Shown: positions 40,301 through 53,600 of the stretch, piece by piece
How the letters are laid out: every line of letters starts with the position of its first letter
Numbering within the stretch: position 1 is the stretch's first letter
From: Zhengitettix transpicula
Lineage: Eukaryota; Arthropoda; Insecta; Orthoptera; Tetrigidae
Assembly: GCA_037074705.1 (NCBI GenBank)
Contig: CM073591.1
Location: 63,847,397-63,911,396 of the forward strand
Length of the DNA: 64,000 bases
Reading direction: 5' to 3'
Position numbers and translations under genes: made by a program
The notes under the pieces: model-generated
Databases searched by the model: none
What the model was told of the DNA's origin: nothing
What the model saw: the letters and a program-made list of their open reading frames with translations, nothing else

Positions 40301-41644
40301 GATAAAGGAATCTGAAATATGAGTAGAAATTCGTGCTAATAGCTGCCAAAAAAATCTAGTAAAAATTTATTATGTTTTAAATAAATTCTTTCAACAATAA
40401 TTGAGTTTTTATTGGTCGTTCTCGTTTAAATTGTGCATTTAGACCACACGGAGAACGAAACTATCAAAATTTATAGTATTTGTTATCTCCCAATCTTTAA
40501 AAAAAATTATTTTAATTTATTTGTTTGGTTTTGTAATGTAAAACGTAATACATGAAGAGGTCGCAAATTAGCGACGAAACGTAGTGTAATTGTTATTAAA
40601 TAAATATAGATATATATTGTAGGGATTACCAAGGGATTTATTTTATTCAGTTCAGCAATACAGGTGATTTATTTCATTTACTCCCAATGTTTACGAACAT
40701 TTAACCCTGGGTCAAAGAGTGTCCCGAGATAAATATATAAAAGCCTTAAGAAGTAAACACAGAGGACAGTCGAGCACCAGCTCAGTCGAGCGGCTGGCTG
40801 TCTTGTTTACATACAGTAGTTAACCGTGAGACAGTAGTGGAGAAGGCTAGCCCAAGGGCAGTCTCATTCAAGTGGCTGTTGGTGTTATTTACATTTTGCA
40901 TGAGAAAGTTTAGTCGAGTGTCAGATTTTGGGCCGAGTAGACTAAAGTCGGACATTCCGTCCAGGGGCGTCGTTGGTTTTTGGTCGCTATTTTTATCTGA
41001 GTGTGAAATCATTCTGATCCTAAGTAATTTTCTGCGTTATAGTGGATCCATCTTGTATTTTTTGAAGGACATTGTTTAGAGTTTAATTTAAGGTTGGGAG
41101 ATTGGTTATTAAAAACTAAGCGAATTGAGCTACATTTTTCTCGCCACCTAGCCGATTTATTCGGATTGATTCAATCATTTTCCAGATCTCTGAAGTTTGT
41201 TCCGAGCATTAACAAACTCCGAAGTTACGTTGAGGTGTGCTGAGAACCGCTTTTGACGTTCTAAGGTATTTGTTTAGTTTTAGTTGTGAATAATAATTAA
41301 GCGTTAGATTTCTATAATAAACATCGTAAAACTTTCTATAGTTTTCTTGTCTTATTTTTGTAAATTCCTATATTCTATTGGAGGCCCGTAGGCGACCCTG
41401 ATCGTAAGATTAAAATAATAGTAATTGATTTTGATTAAATTTAAGCGCATGTAATTTAGAAAATAGTAGGTATAAAAGTTTACCATATATTTTGCCCCTC
41501 AAACGTGGAGCATTTTTACTATAAGATATTATGAATACTACATAATTTGGCTCTAACGTGCTGGCATTCTATTTTGTTGTTTTATGTAATTTTACTAGAT
41601 TTATTAGAGGATTTATTTTGCTTATTACAATATATATCTATATC

Positions 41645-41683
<39 letters not shown>

Positions 41684-44600
41684 CATTATGCCATATTATT
41701 AATATATTACCCCGCAGGATAGGCGATTTGCTCGCTCTCGGAGTCACAGTCGAGTGCTGCATTGCTGGTCACAGTGAGGCCGAGGACCCGCTCAAGTTTC
41801 ACCTGAAAACAAAACAAATATTGTATCGCTGTTTCATTATTACAATAAAACATCACGACTCTGTGTTTACATTACTTCAATGTTAACCATATATAAAGAA
41901 TGCACCTAAGTTGAATAATTCGAAAAGACAGTTTCCGCATCCATCCAGTACCACTTAGATTTCATTCGCCTCAAAAGTGTTTCCGTGATCGTATTCTTTC
42001 CACTCCCATATAAAAGATTCGTTTTGTGCAAAATTGTTGTAATCATCTAAAAGTTCTCCTTTTTACAATCCTGAAACATACTTTCATATAATCAAAACAT
42101 TGTAAATCTTATCAGCCTCGTCTCCGCCGTACTAGTGGTTCCTAATTCGTGAAAGTTGATGCTTATTCGGCGACTTTTTGTTTGCAAATACTTAAAGTTG
42201 GTGCGTGTTTTGTTGTAGCTTTTTTCCGTATTTCATTTATAGCCGATAAATTTTAATGCAGAAAAACAATGATTAGTTTTCCTACGGTGTATATATATCG
42301 TCTGAAGGAAATAAATGATCATTCAATGACAAGAAATTTGGTTGGCAGGGAGACGGTAAACGACCTTCCCTTGTGTCTGGTGAACAAACTTAACGAGTTC
42401 ACTAGATAATTTGGCTGATGACAGACAAATGTAATTGTTAAATTAAATCTACAGAAACGTGATATTTAATTTGGCACATAGTTTAGTCTGTTATTGGGCT
42501 ATTTATTTATATATTAGTATACTTTTCCTTTATAATTTAATCATTTTTATATAACTGGGTTTACAATTTTGCTCAAATTACTTTCCCAATTGGATTTTTT
42601 TTTTCCTTCATTGTTCTAAAATATTGATAGTATCCGCAAGATTCATTGCCTCATGCGTTCCATTCTGTGCTATTTTGGTATATATCACTTTTTTGTCTGA
42701 ATTGGCCAACTTTCTTATTCATTATTTTCAATCAGACGTAAATTTTTTCATTTTTCGTATAACAGTCAAGTTATCAGTCGTCATATATTTATTGTTTTTC
42801 CTAAAATTTCGTATAATCTATTCCTAATAAAATATAGCGCAGAATAAAATTACACTACTTTATAAAGATTTCGCAGGAGATTCCTGTCCAAATACGGCAA
42901 GGTCGAGTTCGGCGAAGACAGGTTTTCCTTCAGAAGCCGTTTCCGTGCTCAATGCGCAGATGAAGAATAGGAAAAGTAAAGACCCCTCAAATGAGGACGA
43001 TTGATTCAAGGTGAAACCTTCAAGACCAGAAAGGGGAAATTATGACTCTTGACTCGAATAAAAGTACGAGGTTGGCGTAAATTAAGAAAATGAAGTCGTT
43101 TTACCCAATTCTGGTACACGTCTTCACAAACTCGCTTATATTTCTCGCATAACTTACCCTACCTTGCCGCTGGATGCTAATTTCTAATATTTTCAAAATA
43201 AAGAGGAATAATTTTTATTCAAATCATGCATTTGAAATACTTCCTACATATGAGTCAAAATTTTTAGAAGCTTTAACATGATGATTCTGACAATAGAGTT
43301 GATATTTCTCTTATATATTAAGCTGCCAGATCGAGGCTAAACTGGTGCACAAATGATGAACGCGCATATTTCCTTCAAATGCATAACCAGTTATTTCATA
43401 AAATATGTAAACATCTGTCTGAGAAAGCGGAGAAAATGTTGCCTCGCACAAATTGAATATTTTCAAATGTTGAATGATGATATCGTATACGAATTTGATA
43501 CGTCTCGCATTATCGCCATGTGCGAAAAATATGTCATGTCAATCCTTACCGTGTTTTACTTATTCTTGAAAAAAAAGTTAGTTGCTTAATATATACTTGT
43601 TTTTCAAAATAATTTTCCCATAATATAAAATATCTGATTTTTATTAGTACTGAACCAATCTAACAGAATTGGTAAAATAGCACAATTACTCAGGATCAAT
43701 TTTTTTTACTAAATGCATATGTTAGCTTTGCAATAACGGAGTGGATATTATATTGAACAGCCATTACCTGATTCGGCACAGCGGAATTCTTCCATTAATA
43801 TTAGTTTGCAAAACTAAAGTTTACAAAACTGTTTTCTGTGCGTTAATTACATACCAAAATCGCACCTAAGTAACCTGAACCAAGCCATTATAAACGAAAT
43901 TATCGAGAGAAACAATGACATGCACCATCAACTGATAGAAGTAACTTACATTCGTATGTAACCTTACAAATTCCAGCAATACTCACCGCGATATTCATAC
44001 AAATAAATGTTCCATACACTTGACAGAAAATAACATTATTAACGTTTATTAGAATTAAATGTAACGACAGGTTGAGGCAACAATTTTCGAGCCAAAGTGG
44101 ACATCACATCGCGGGTTCAGCGACAACGATCGATATAGTTGAATTTCCACAGCGCGAAGGCGTGTGTTCCTGGATGAAACGTTAAAATGAATAGACCATG
44201 TGTTTAATGCAGGGATAGATATTATCGAACTGAAGACTGTACATTAAGAAAATTTATTAGGTAATCGCATTCTGATTTTTCCACACCTCAGTGTCACGGT
44301 GAATATTCAAAGAAAAGTAATACTACCAACATAAAATACAACTCTATTATCACAGTTATGAGTTACGAGAAGGGGAATGAACGTTAATCTCTTTTCCTCG
44401 AAACAGATCTCGCACTACTTCACAGTCTCAATTAAAGATTATCAGAAATTAGAGTATTTACATCTACAGACCAACAAAATAATTTTAAAAAAGATGGGTT
44501 GATTAGGATAAATGAAACTGTGGAAGCTATGTGTGATTGACCAAATCTGACGTCACCTCACCCTTTACAGTGCGCGCTGGAGCTGTAAGTAAAGTCATGA

Positions 44601-47600
44601 ATTTTTTTAAAAAATTAAAAGGCTAAAGCAGCTTCTTTATAAGTGTAAACGGCTGCACTAAGTCTGTTCGTATCCAACATTAGGCTTATGACATGGGGGG
44701 GAAAAAAATTTTTCATTGAATATTTCGACGGATCAACAGTTTTACACATTACGCAATGAAATTCTACTAAGTAAACAACCATCAAATTGAAAGTTTGAAG
44801 TCGTCGTAACTGTTACAAAACATCTGTTCGACACACAAAGTACATTACTAAAGCTTCCGTATTGGCGCATTTACAGTTGAGCCAATATGGAAGTTGAGTA
44901 AGCTTAGGTACTAATGTATTTTTTTTAATATCACTCAGTAAGTTATACGACATAATTTCTCCAATCTGTAGTCATGTTTGCAATATATAAACAAAAAACC
45001 GTAAACAAATTGAATACTGACTGCTATACTGTCAGCACTCAGAATTCAAAAAAGATGAGGCGTTAATTTTGAAAGTAAAGCTTTAAATGCACGTATTGTT
45101 GGAATAATAACGTAAAAGATAATTTATTTAATTGATGTGTAAGATATGACCATTTTAGAAAATGCTTGCAACAAACAAACAACAAAAAACAACAAAGATG
45201 TTTATAGAGTTTAAATCGATTCGAGACTGGCAATATAAACCCTTCCAGAAATCTGCATTTTATGCTAATGGCGTAAAATGGGTGACATGGCGGAAGATCG
45301 CTGACCACAAGTGTAATTGCAATACGGAGGGAGACCTGGAAGTAGCACGCTTTCTCCGGCATAGCTCTTGCATAAGCTATTCTCTACTGGCGCGCCATGC
45401 CCACGAAGATTCGCAAAATCCTCAGGCGTGTTGCCCCTTGGAAAACATGCACACAAAAATAATATGATAATTCAATGTTCACCAGTAGCTGTGATTGACT
45501 CAATTAAGGACCTCGTTGCTCGACTATCCATTGCGGCTGAAATTCCTGGCATCTTTGGAACCCTTCGCCAAACAAGTCACAAATTTGAGTATTTATTGTA
45601 ATCATTGCTGGAAAGAAGCACTTTGCGATTATGAAAATAAACAATTTTTTCATCTCAGGTCTCATCTTGGGTGTTCGTGTCTTAATATATTTGGCTATTC
45701 TACAAAATACTAGTAAATCAGGTGTCTGTCTTAGCTAAACTACCCATTCCGAAAAATAATAAAATGTTACTGTTCGAAAAATTAGATGATCAACTTTATC
45801 TTCTGTGTTAGTAATGTTTTAAATTATCAGTTAAATTTATCGTTCAACTAATCTTAAAATGGAAACGCCGAAAAAACTGAATTAACATTTCCTCTTACAT
45901 TTTTAAACTTAAAACCTCCGGAAGATTTTTCACTACTAAGATTGGGTAAAATCTAATAACGAAGGATAACGAAACATATTACTCCAACATATCTTTCTCT
46001 ATAAGAGTCGAATCTTTGAATCCTATTTTCGTTGTACGTTCTCCAAGTAATTCAGAGAAAATGTGAATGAGCGGGCGAATTAGGGATAATTTTGAGTCTA
46101 ATGCAGTTTCTGATTGCATGTTCATTAAGAGTTAATAAATTAGAATTCCAAAGAAATTTATGTATTGGTTTATGATATATAAGGTAACGCGGGGACATAC
46201 ATCGTTTCTGCTGACCTTAGACGTAAGTCGCTCTCTTCCGACAGGCTTGACCACGCGGCAAACCTTGAATAGCAGAGAAAGCCTTTTGTTTTCTGCTTGA
46301 GGTGCAACTGTCCGCTTTGTTCCTTACTTCTGCAGTCCCGGGCCGTTGCACTTCCTACACGAACAAAATACTCCAACGCAAACTACTGCTAAAATCATTT
46401 ACTGACTCTAGTAGCTTGGTCACTGTTTCAGATTTGTGTATCGATTCCTGAACCTGTCATATTGCTGCGAGGTATTAAATTATCCATTATTTTATTAGTG
46501 GATCGTATTGTTTTAACTAAGTTCTATTCCTGACATCTGAGGCCAATAGTCATAAATCTTTTCTACGGCAAATGTTTAAGGAATTTACATGAAACAACAC
46601 AATGACATTTCATCACAAGGGACACGTATTGTCCAACAGTGGTTCGCGGGTTACGGCTTTGTTCCTTTCAGTAAAGCCACTTTTCTTTCTTACAAGATGT
46701 ACATTTCACTTCTGTTGCAATCCCTAGCATTAAATAATTTAATTGTAGCGAAAGTAACGACGGTTTTAGCTATTTCTTATGTTGTTGACTTCCAATTTAT
46801 TCAACAGCACAAATCCTATCAAAAATAGAACAAATTATTCGAGAACAACATTTAATTCAAAAGAAGCATACTCTTTTGACAGAAAGAAAAATGTGTTAAG
46901 TTTATTATTAATGATGATAGAACTGCAAAGGTTATGTGCTGCAACCCGCCATGGAATCGCGAAAATAACGTCTCATCCACCGTGAGAAAATGAAAGTTGA
47001 CCTACGTCGATACGGTGTAGTCGTGTTAACAACGTGAAACAGAAGAAACACTAATCTTTCATTCAACAGTCGTTGAACTATTTTGACAAAAATAAATTAC
47101 GTGCTTAATCTTTTCTGCATTTATAATAAACACCCTGGTTTTTTATCAACCATATAAATAAAAAATTAAATAAATTTATTTAACACAAATGAAGCTGCTG
47201 CTATATTTCAAATTAAAAATCTCTTGAATAAATGTATTACAACGTTTTTTATGTATTGTCGACTGATAAGAAAAACACGGTGAATAATATAAACATATTA
47301 CAATAAATATCAATCATAATAATTTTAAAAAATTTAGTATTAGATGTTACGCCTTCAGATATTACCAAGATTTGTTCTGTTAGTTAATTGAGGAACTTAT
47401 TCTATGACATTCTGATGACGTAAGACTCGTCGTGATCCGACATTATTGACGCAACAACATCCAAAGACTAGCCGGTTCTGATAGTAAAATTTATCCCATG
47501 TCGAAATCAATATTATTGACCGTTTGTCTTAGTCTCAACAGCAAAGCTATCTGTTACAACATTAGTCTTCAATATATACATAAACTGAATACTATGTAAT

Positions 47601-50600
47601 GTTCTTTCACCGTATCCTCTACTATAGGCTTGCACAACTCAAAATGTATGACGGTTCGTAATACTTTATGAAAACCTTGTTCGGGCCGTAAGAAAATAGG
47701 ACCGGTTGGGTGGGGGCTAATAATAATATTATTAGACGAAAGAATTGATCATGTAAATACTACACAACGTTTATGTAAGCCTTGTTCCTTTCTTCAGGTG
47801 CAAAGAAAACTAAAAAATACAAGAGTCTAGGGTGAAAACTTCACAATTCAGTTGACAAAACTCAAAAGCAGAAACGTTGTGTGGTATTTATATCACCAAT
47901 TCTTTTGTCAGTATTTGGCTATCTTTCTTATAATTAATTAACAAACAGACAATTTTTTTTAATTTTAATATTTTTTATTTAATGTGACACATTGCATCGT
48001 TTTTCTTTAACTAGTTTGTCGTATTCAAGAGATATACTGGAAGTAGCTATCCTCAAAATATATATCCAAATTATCATAACTCAAATATGAGCGTTGCTTG
48101 CATTTGTTAATGTTCATAATTGAAAAGTCTGTTCGCATATACAAGGGGTTCGAAATGCACTAAACGTTTTTAGTGCAACTTCGTAAAGATTCTTGTACTT
48201 ATCTCGGTACCAGATTTTTGTAGAAATCCTATCGACTAAAAACTTGGAAAACATCTTCCCATAGATCTGTGTACCTCGACATTAGTTGCAACGACGTATT
48301 TAGAATGAACAGTACAATACCGCCAAGTGCTCTTTAGGCAATCACAAGCATACTACGAGCGACTTATCAATTGGTGGTCAGTAAGTTATGTTGATTAAGA
48401 GTACATACGCGCGGAATTAATTTGTATTTATAATATAAGATTTCACCACAGTCTTCACGGGTCGCAAAGCGGGTGTTGGCGCGCTGTATGTTGTGCTGGG
48501 AACAGGATTAAGGTTTTAGAAAATTAAATATTTAAATAAAGTCAAAGTAGTGGATTTCGAATTACGAGTCAACATAAACGTTCCCTCTATTCGTGTTTTG
48601 CGAATTGCCTGATGCAAGACGGGTCAAAATCCTACAGAGGGAAGAAGCGAGATTAGAGCGAGCGTCCGATGCAGGAAATAATGCTGTTACACTTTCGGGA
48701 GACTGGCAGCCATTGTTGCTTTCATTAGGAGAAAGCAATGCAAATGAGCAGCTCCAAGCTCGAGGCCTGAGGCGAACTCGTGAGACGGCCGACATCAATA
48801 GAACCTCACATTGGACCACAATCTTCAGCCTCTATAAGAGATTAGGCCAACTAGATTCATAGAGTAACCACTTCCTCAGCAATACCGTAAGGTAGCCATA
48901 CCAAAATCATTTTATAACAGCTGGGAGTATATTTCGCTACTAAATCAAGGCTGCCATTAAGTGATCATTTAGCCTACAGAAGGAAAAATCTTTGGACGAA
49001 ACTGGAAACCCAACAATCAACTGTCTGATGTGTTTTGACACGTGTGCACATGGCTACAAGTGATAACCAAGAAACCAGTTCCCGTCCGTTCGATTTTCTC
49101 GAGGGCTTTCACTCCGCTTAATTGATTCGTATCTAATAAGCAGCGCCAGCTACTTCAGACTTGCAGACTTGCCTATCATACCGTCGCGTAGGTCTTAGAT
49201 GTCAAAATAAGATAACCAATATGGAAAGAATTATGTATAGGTAACTATTAAAAACGCTGTATTCGAAAAAATACATTGAAAAGAGTTGAGTAAAAGTAAA
49301 TCAAGGATGTAATAGGAAGAACAATGTTAAGTGTCCACACTTTAAGAGGTCATAGGAACAAATGGTTCAATAAATACTAATAAGACCTTAGGATGTGGTG
49401 AAAAATCATAGAACGCAATTTAACAAAACTGAAATATGGCGCAACCAGAGAAAATGAAAGTCATGCTCCATCCTGAAAATAACTTTTGATGATATATGAA
49501 CAATCCAAAAATAAGTTCAGAATAAACATACAAATAAAAAATATATATCGAACATAATAAACTTTTGGTACAGTGTTACAGTCGAAGGATAACGGTCTTG
49601 AGAGAAGGAAGTGAAGGTTGGGAGGTAAGGGATATATTTTATGAGGGCAATTTCAGAGCTAATAAAATTAATGCCTTCTTTATATGAACACAAAAAAAAA
49701 CATTGTCGAGTGTTTCTTTATTAATTGCCATAGAAGATCGGACGTTTAAAATCGGAAAAAAAATTACATGAATATTTTATACCATAATGCCGTCATTAAA
49801 ACTCCGAGAATGAAGCTAAGAACGCGCTGTAGACAGATTGTCCTTGGCAATGACAAGACAAGGCAATGAGGGCATTACTGACGTCACCGCGATCCTCCGA
49901 AGGAAGGTAGCAGGTGCCTCAACGGCTCTATGACGTCAAGGCACAACTCATCCACATCAAATGAGTTGAGTATATTACATTGCCTCAAAACCCATCGCAA
50001 GCATGAATAAAGGACATTCGCGCTGATACAAATATACAAAAAAATAAGCCAAAATTAACATAAAATAACAACGGACAACCTTACCATTTTTGTCAACGGC
50101 AGAAATGTGAAGCAACAAGGAAATATTCCTTCTCTAAACCCACGTTGTGCGTTATGTTCAATAACGTCTAATGAAGAAAAAGTAATAACTTCTGAAACGT
50201 CATGTTTATTAACATTTCATATATATAAATAAGAAAAACTCTAAACGAATAATAAAATCATTTGCAACAGAAGTAAAACCTATTCATCATCATCATCAGG
50301 GAATCAAAGTATAACTGAGCACTACTACAAGTATCCTGGAAGATAGACTTCAATCTATCGATCAATATTTCTGCCACAACGTTTACTTAGCTGAACTTTA
50401 AATAACTTGGGTGGATTGGACCTTTTCATACATAGGCTTATAAACCGTGTACGTTTATGTTGCAAGTAAGATTTTAATTCTTGAAGTTAGTATTTCTAGC
50501 AATAGTTGGAAATCAATTAATAGTGTGTTTAATTCAATGGTATATGACATATTAAATCAAGTCAAAAGAACGAATATTAGGATGTAAGTCGTTTCCAAAT

Positions 50601-53600
50601 ACGGAGATTGAGTATTTATTATACATTCTTTCATAATTCATGAGTAAAGGAATACGTAATCAAGTCTCAATAAATTGATTAGACAATTGCCAAAATAATA
50701 CAAGAAAAAGACGGAGCTTCCTTACTTTGCCTTCATTTCTTCATTATTATTTTCCAACAGCTCAAATGTTCTACAATTTACTTTGCATATTCAAGCCAAT
50801 ACCTTCTCTCCAGGGAACGCAATACTAACCCAGACTATGGGGTGATGTATGTGAACCTTAATTCTCCTCTTCACTTCAATTCATTAATCATTTTGCTGTA
50901 GGGCCGTATATCAAATAGTTCATAATTTCTCTGCTGACAATAGTTTCAGACAAAATCTTCACAAATTTAATTTTTTACTTTCATACCGAAATTTTAAACT
51001 GCAACAATCATTCTTTGGCGGCGTTGTTCTCATAAGATTATAAGTACATTGGTACTCTCTTTTTTGGTTCAACTCAAATTTCTACGCACTTGTTCCGTTT
51101 ACCATTTTCAAGCCTTCGCACATTCTATAAACAGCTTATCTACAATTAGAATACCATTATCACGTAATTTTAAGCCTAAAAACCCAAAATAATGCCTCGC
51201 ACCAACTTCCACAGTGAAGCTGAGAAAGTTCCCCAACAATTCGATATTCAAAACGAAAAGATTTGGTTTTCGTGAATAAATGACACTTTGCTTGAATATT
51301 CTACTTAGGCATTCTTCGTTGGGAACGTTCCTTTCAATAAGGGGAAGTCGTTTCACTTTTTCCATATACATAGAGTTGCAGTAGAAGACTACGACAGCGA
51401 GTGTGGTGAGGAACAGAAAAGTAACCATTTTTATACGCAGAGAAATTTAGTAACATGAAATTGCAAAAATATTTTACCGTTTAAGTTAATTATAAAGGAA
51501 GGGCAGAGGTTTAGGTCGCAGCTGCGAGTTCGCAGGTAGGACCAAAAGCGGCGACGAGAGGAGAGTAGAGTGTGGGCCCGGCGGCGTGCCAAGTACGTAG
51601 GAATGCACGCACGTACACGCACATATCTTAAGCGATCAGGAAGCGTGCCCCTCAGAACAGGAACTCACAGCTTCTCCTTTTTAGCTGCCAAACCGCCTTG
51701 AAAAAATAACACCGCCGCTTCCTTATAGAAATCACTTAAGGAACGTGGTTGTGTCCGAAGGGCGTCCGACAGCTGGACGTTGCTGATCCCGTCCAGTACT
51801 ACACAGCGTTTTTCATCCTGAACCAGCCCTGAAAATTTCGCACTAGTGAAGTACCTATGAATACAGATGAACGGCAGGTTTACTTCTGCTGAAACGTACC
51901 GTTCCTGTTCTGTTGCGTTATTTTTTGAAACTTAGTTTTGCGGTACTACTGAAAATACCAGGGTAAAATAAAATAAAAATATAAAGCCGTTTAAACCGAT
52001 AATTACAGCGGGTGTTTTCCGTCACTGTTAAAAATTAATCTGTTGTCACGGAAAACTTGTTGGGAAGCAAAAAGTTATTCATTTACTGTTGAAGTCGTAG
52101 AGTTGTGGTGTAATGAAGGGTAAAGGCGCGAGATTTCGCGTAGCTTGCTGGCACACGTTAAGAGACAGTAATTATCCAATTCACAAAAAATGAAGATATA
52201 TTATCAACGATGGCAATCGTTACAACAAAATATGCGTAAGTACTGTAGATCTAAATAGAAGCGTAGAAAAAATAAAGATATATTCATGTTGTCCGCAGCA
52301 TTTAGGCCATTTTCTGAGTTCTTAAAAAGTGAAAGATGATGGGTTTGATCAAACGAAACCCTCCGGCATTTTCGACCTTCAAAATATTGATTTTTCAAAA
52401 AATACCTTGCTGCGTCTATTATTTTATACAAATTGCTCCCTTATTCATTTCAGTACATAAACACACACACACACACAGCATATACAAAATGCTAATTCAC
52501 AAATAATAATAACACCATCCCGAAATTTACTCATATTGACTGAAAATATTATTGGTGGACCCACGTTAACTTCCCGGGGCGATGGTATATGACAGGTGGC
52601 AGGCGAGGGTGTCCAGGCACTGTACAGTTATGTGGCGTGTCCTCCAGCTCAGACAGGACGTGATTCAATTCCCAATAACGTTCAGCCTCGCCTGAGACAA
52701 TCCCTGTAAATTCCAATACTACTAGTATTGTATTCAAATACACGAAAGATTCGTAAGCTAACTTTGAACTTTAATAACAATTTAGGCTATGTCCGTATGT
52801 AGTCACTCGTTAAGAAAAGTAGCCCACCTGAGCGGCATCACTACTGTGGACCGGAAAATACCCCTTTAGCGGAGTTTGGAATGAAAAGAAAGTTTCAGCG
52901 AAATAACATAATGATGTAGGTGCCAGTAATAGCGTGTAAAATAGCAGGATGATAAAGATAACATCAGACGAAAAAGTTTAGACTGAAACTTTTTTGATTG
53001 CATGGATTACGAGCAGTGGCGAATTGTAGCCTCAGATGGTCTTTATTCCAAAATACTTTTTATTAATGATTATATTAATTATATTTTGAAAATTAAATTA
53101 ACACGTACAAAATTTTAAATTCTATTAGTTTTAACTCTTTTTTATATTCAGAATACCATAAATATTTGCACAGGTCGATCAACCTGTTTTTGGATAAGAT
53201 AAAAACCACTGAGACCGAAATCTCTCTCCCTGACTGGCTGCGGATAAATAGTGGTGGTAATTATGCGATTGCAGTAGCTATAAAAATCATAGAAGCTCAC
53301 GTCTAATCTTATCTAGACCTGGAGACGAGACAAACTCATGTTTCGCTGTGTTCTGATAACGTACGTCACAGACATGTGACGGAATATTCGCTCGCATCAT
53401 TCTGCTGAATTATGCCCATTCTTCAATAAATATACGATATGAAAATCTCAAAGATTGTGTGGAATTTAATTGGTTTGCCTGTGCCTAAGCCTGCCGGATT
53501 GATGATGTCACGTAATTCTCATCAATAAATGAAGAAAACCTGATATGACTACATACAAGAAAGACCAACTATCCTCAAGAATTAATTCTGGAAACAAATT

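Noticed and set aside
48562..48862. Overlapping 85- and 89-aa frames on both strands
   Set aside because: No recognisable domain; both strands stay open because the block is less AT-rich. Kept only as an unrecognised segment.
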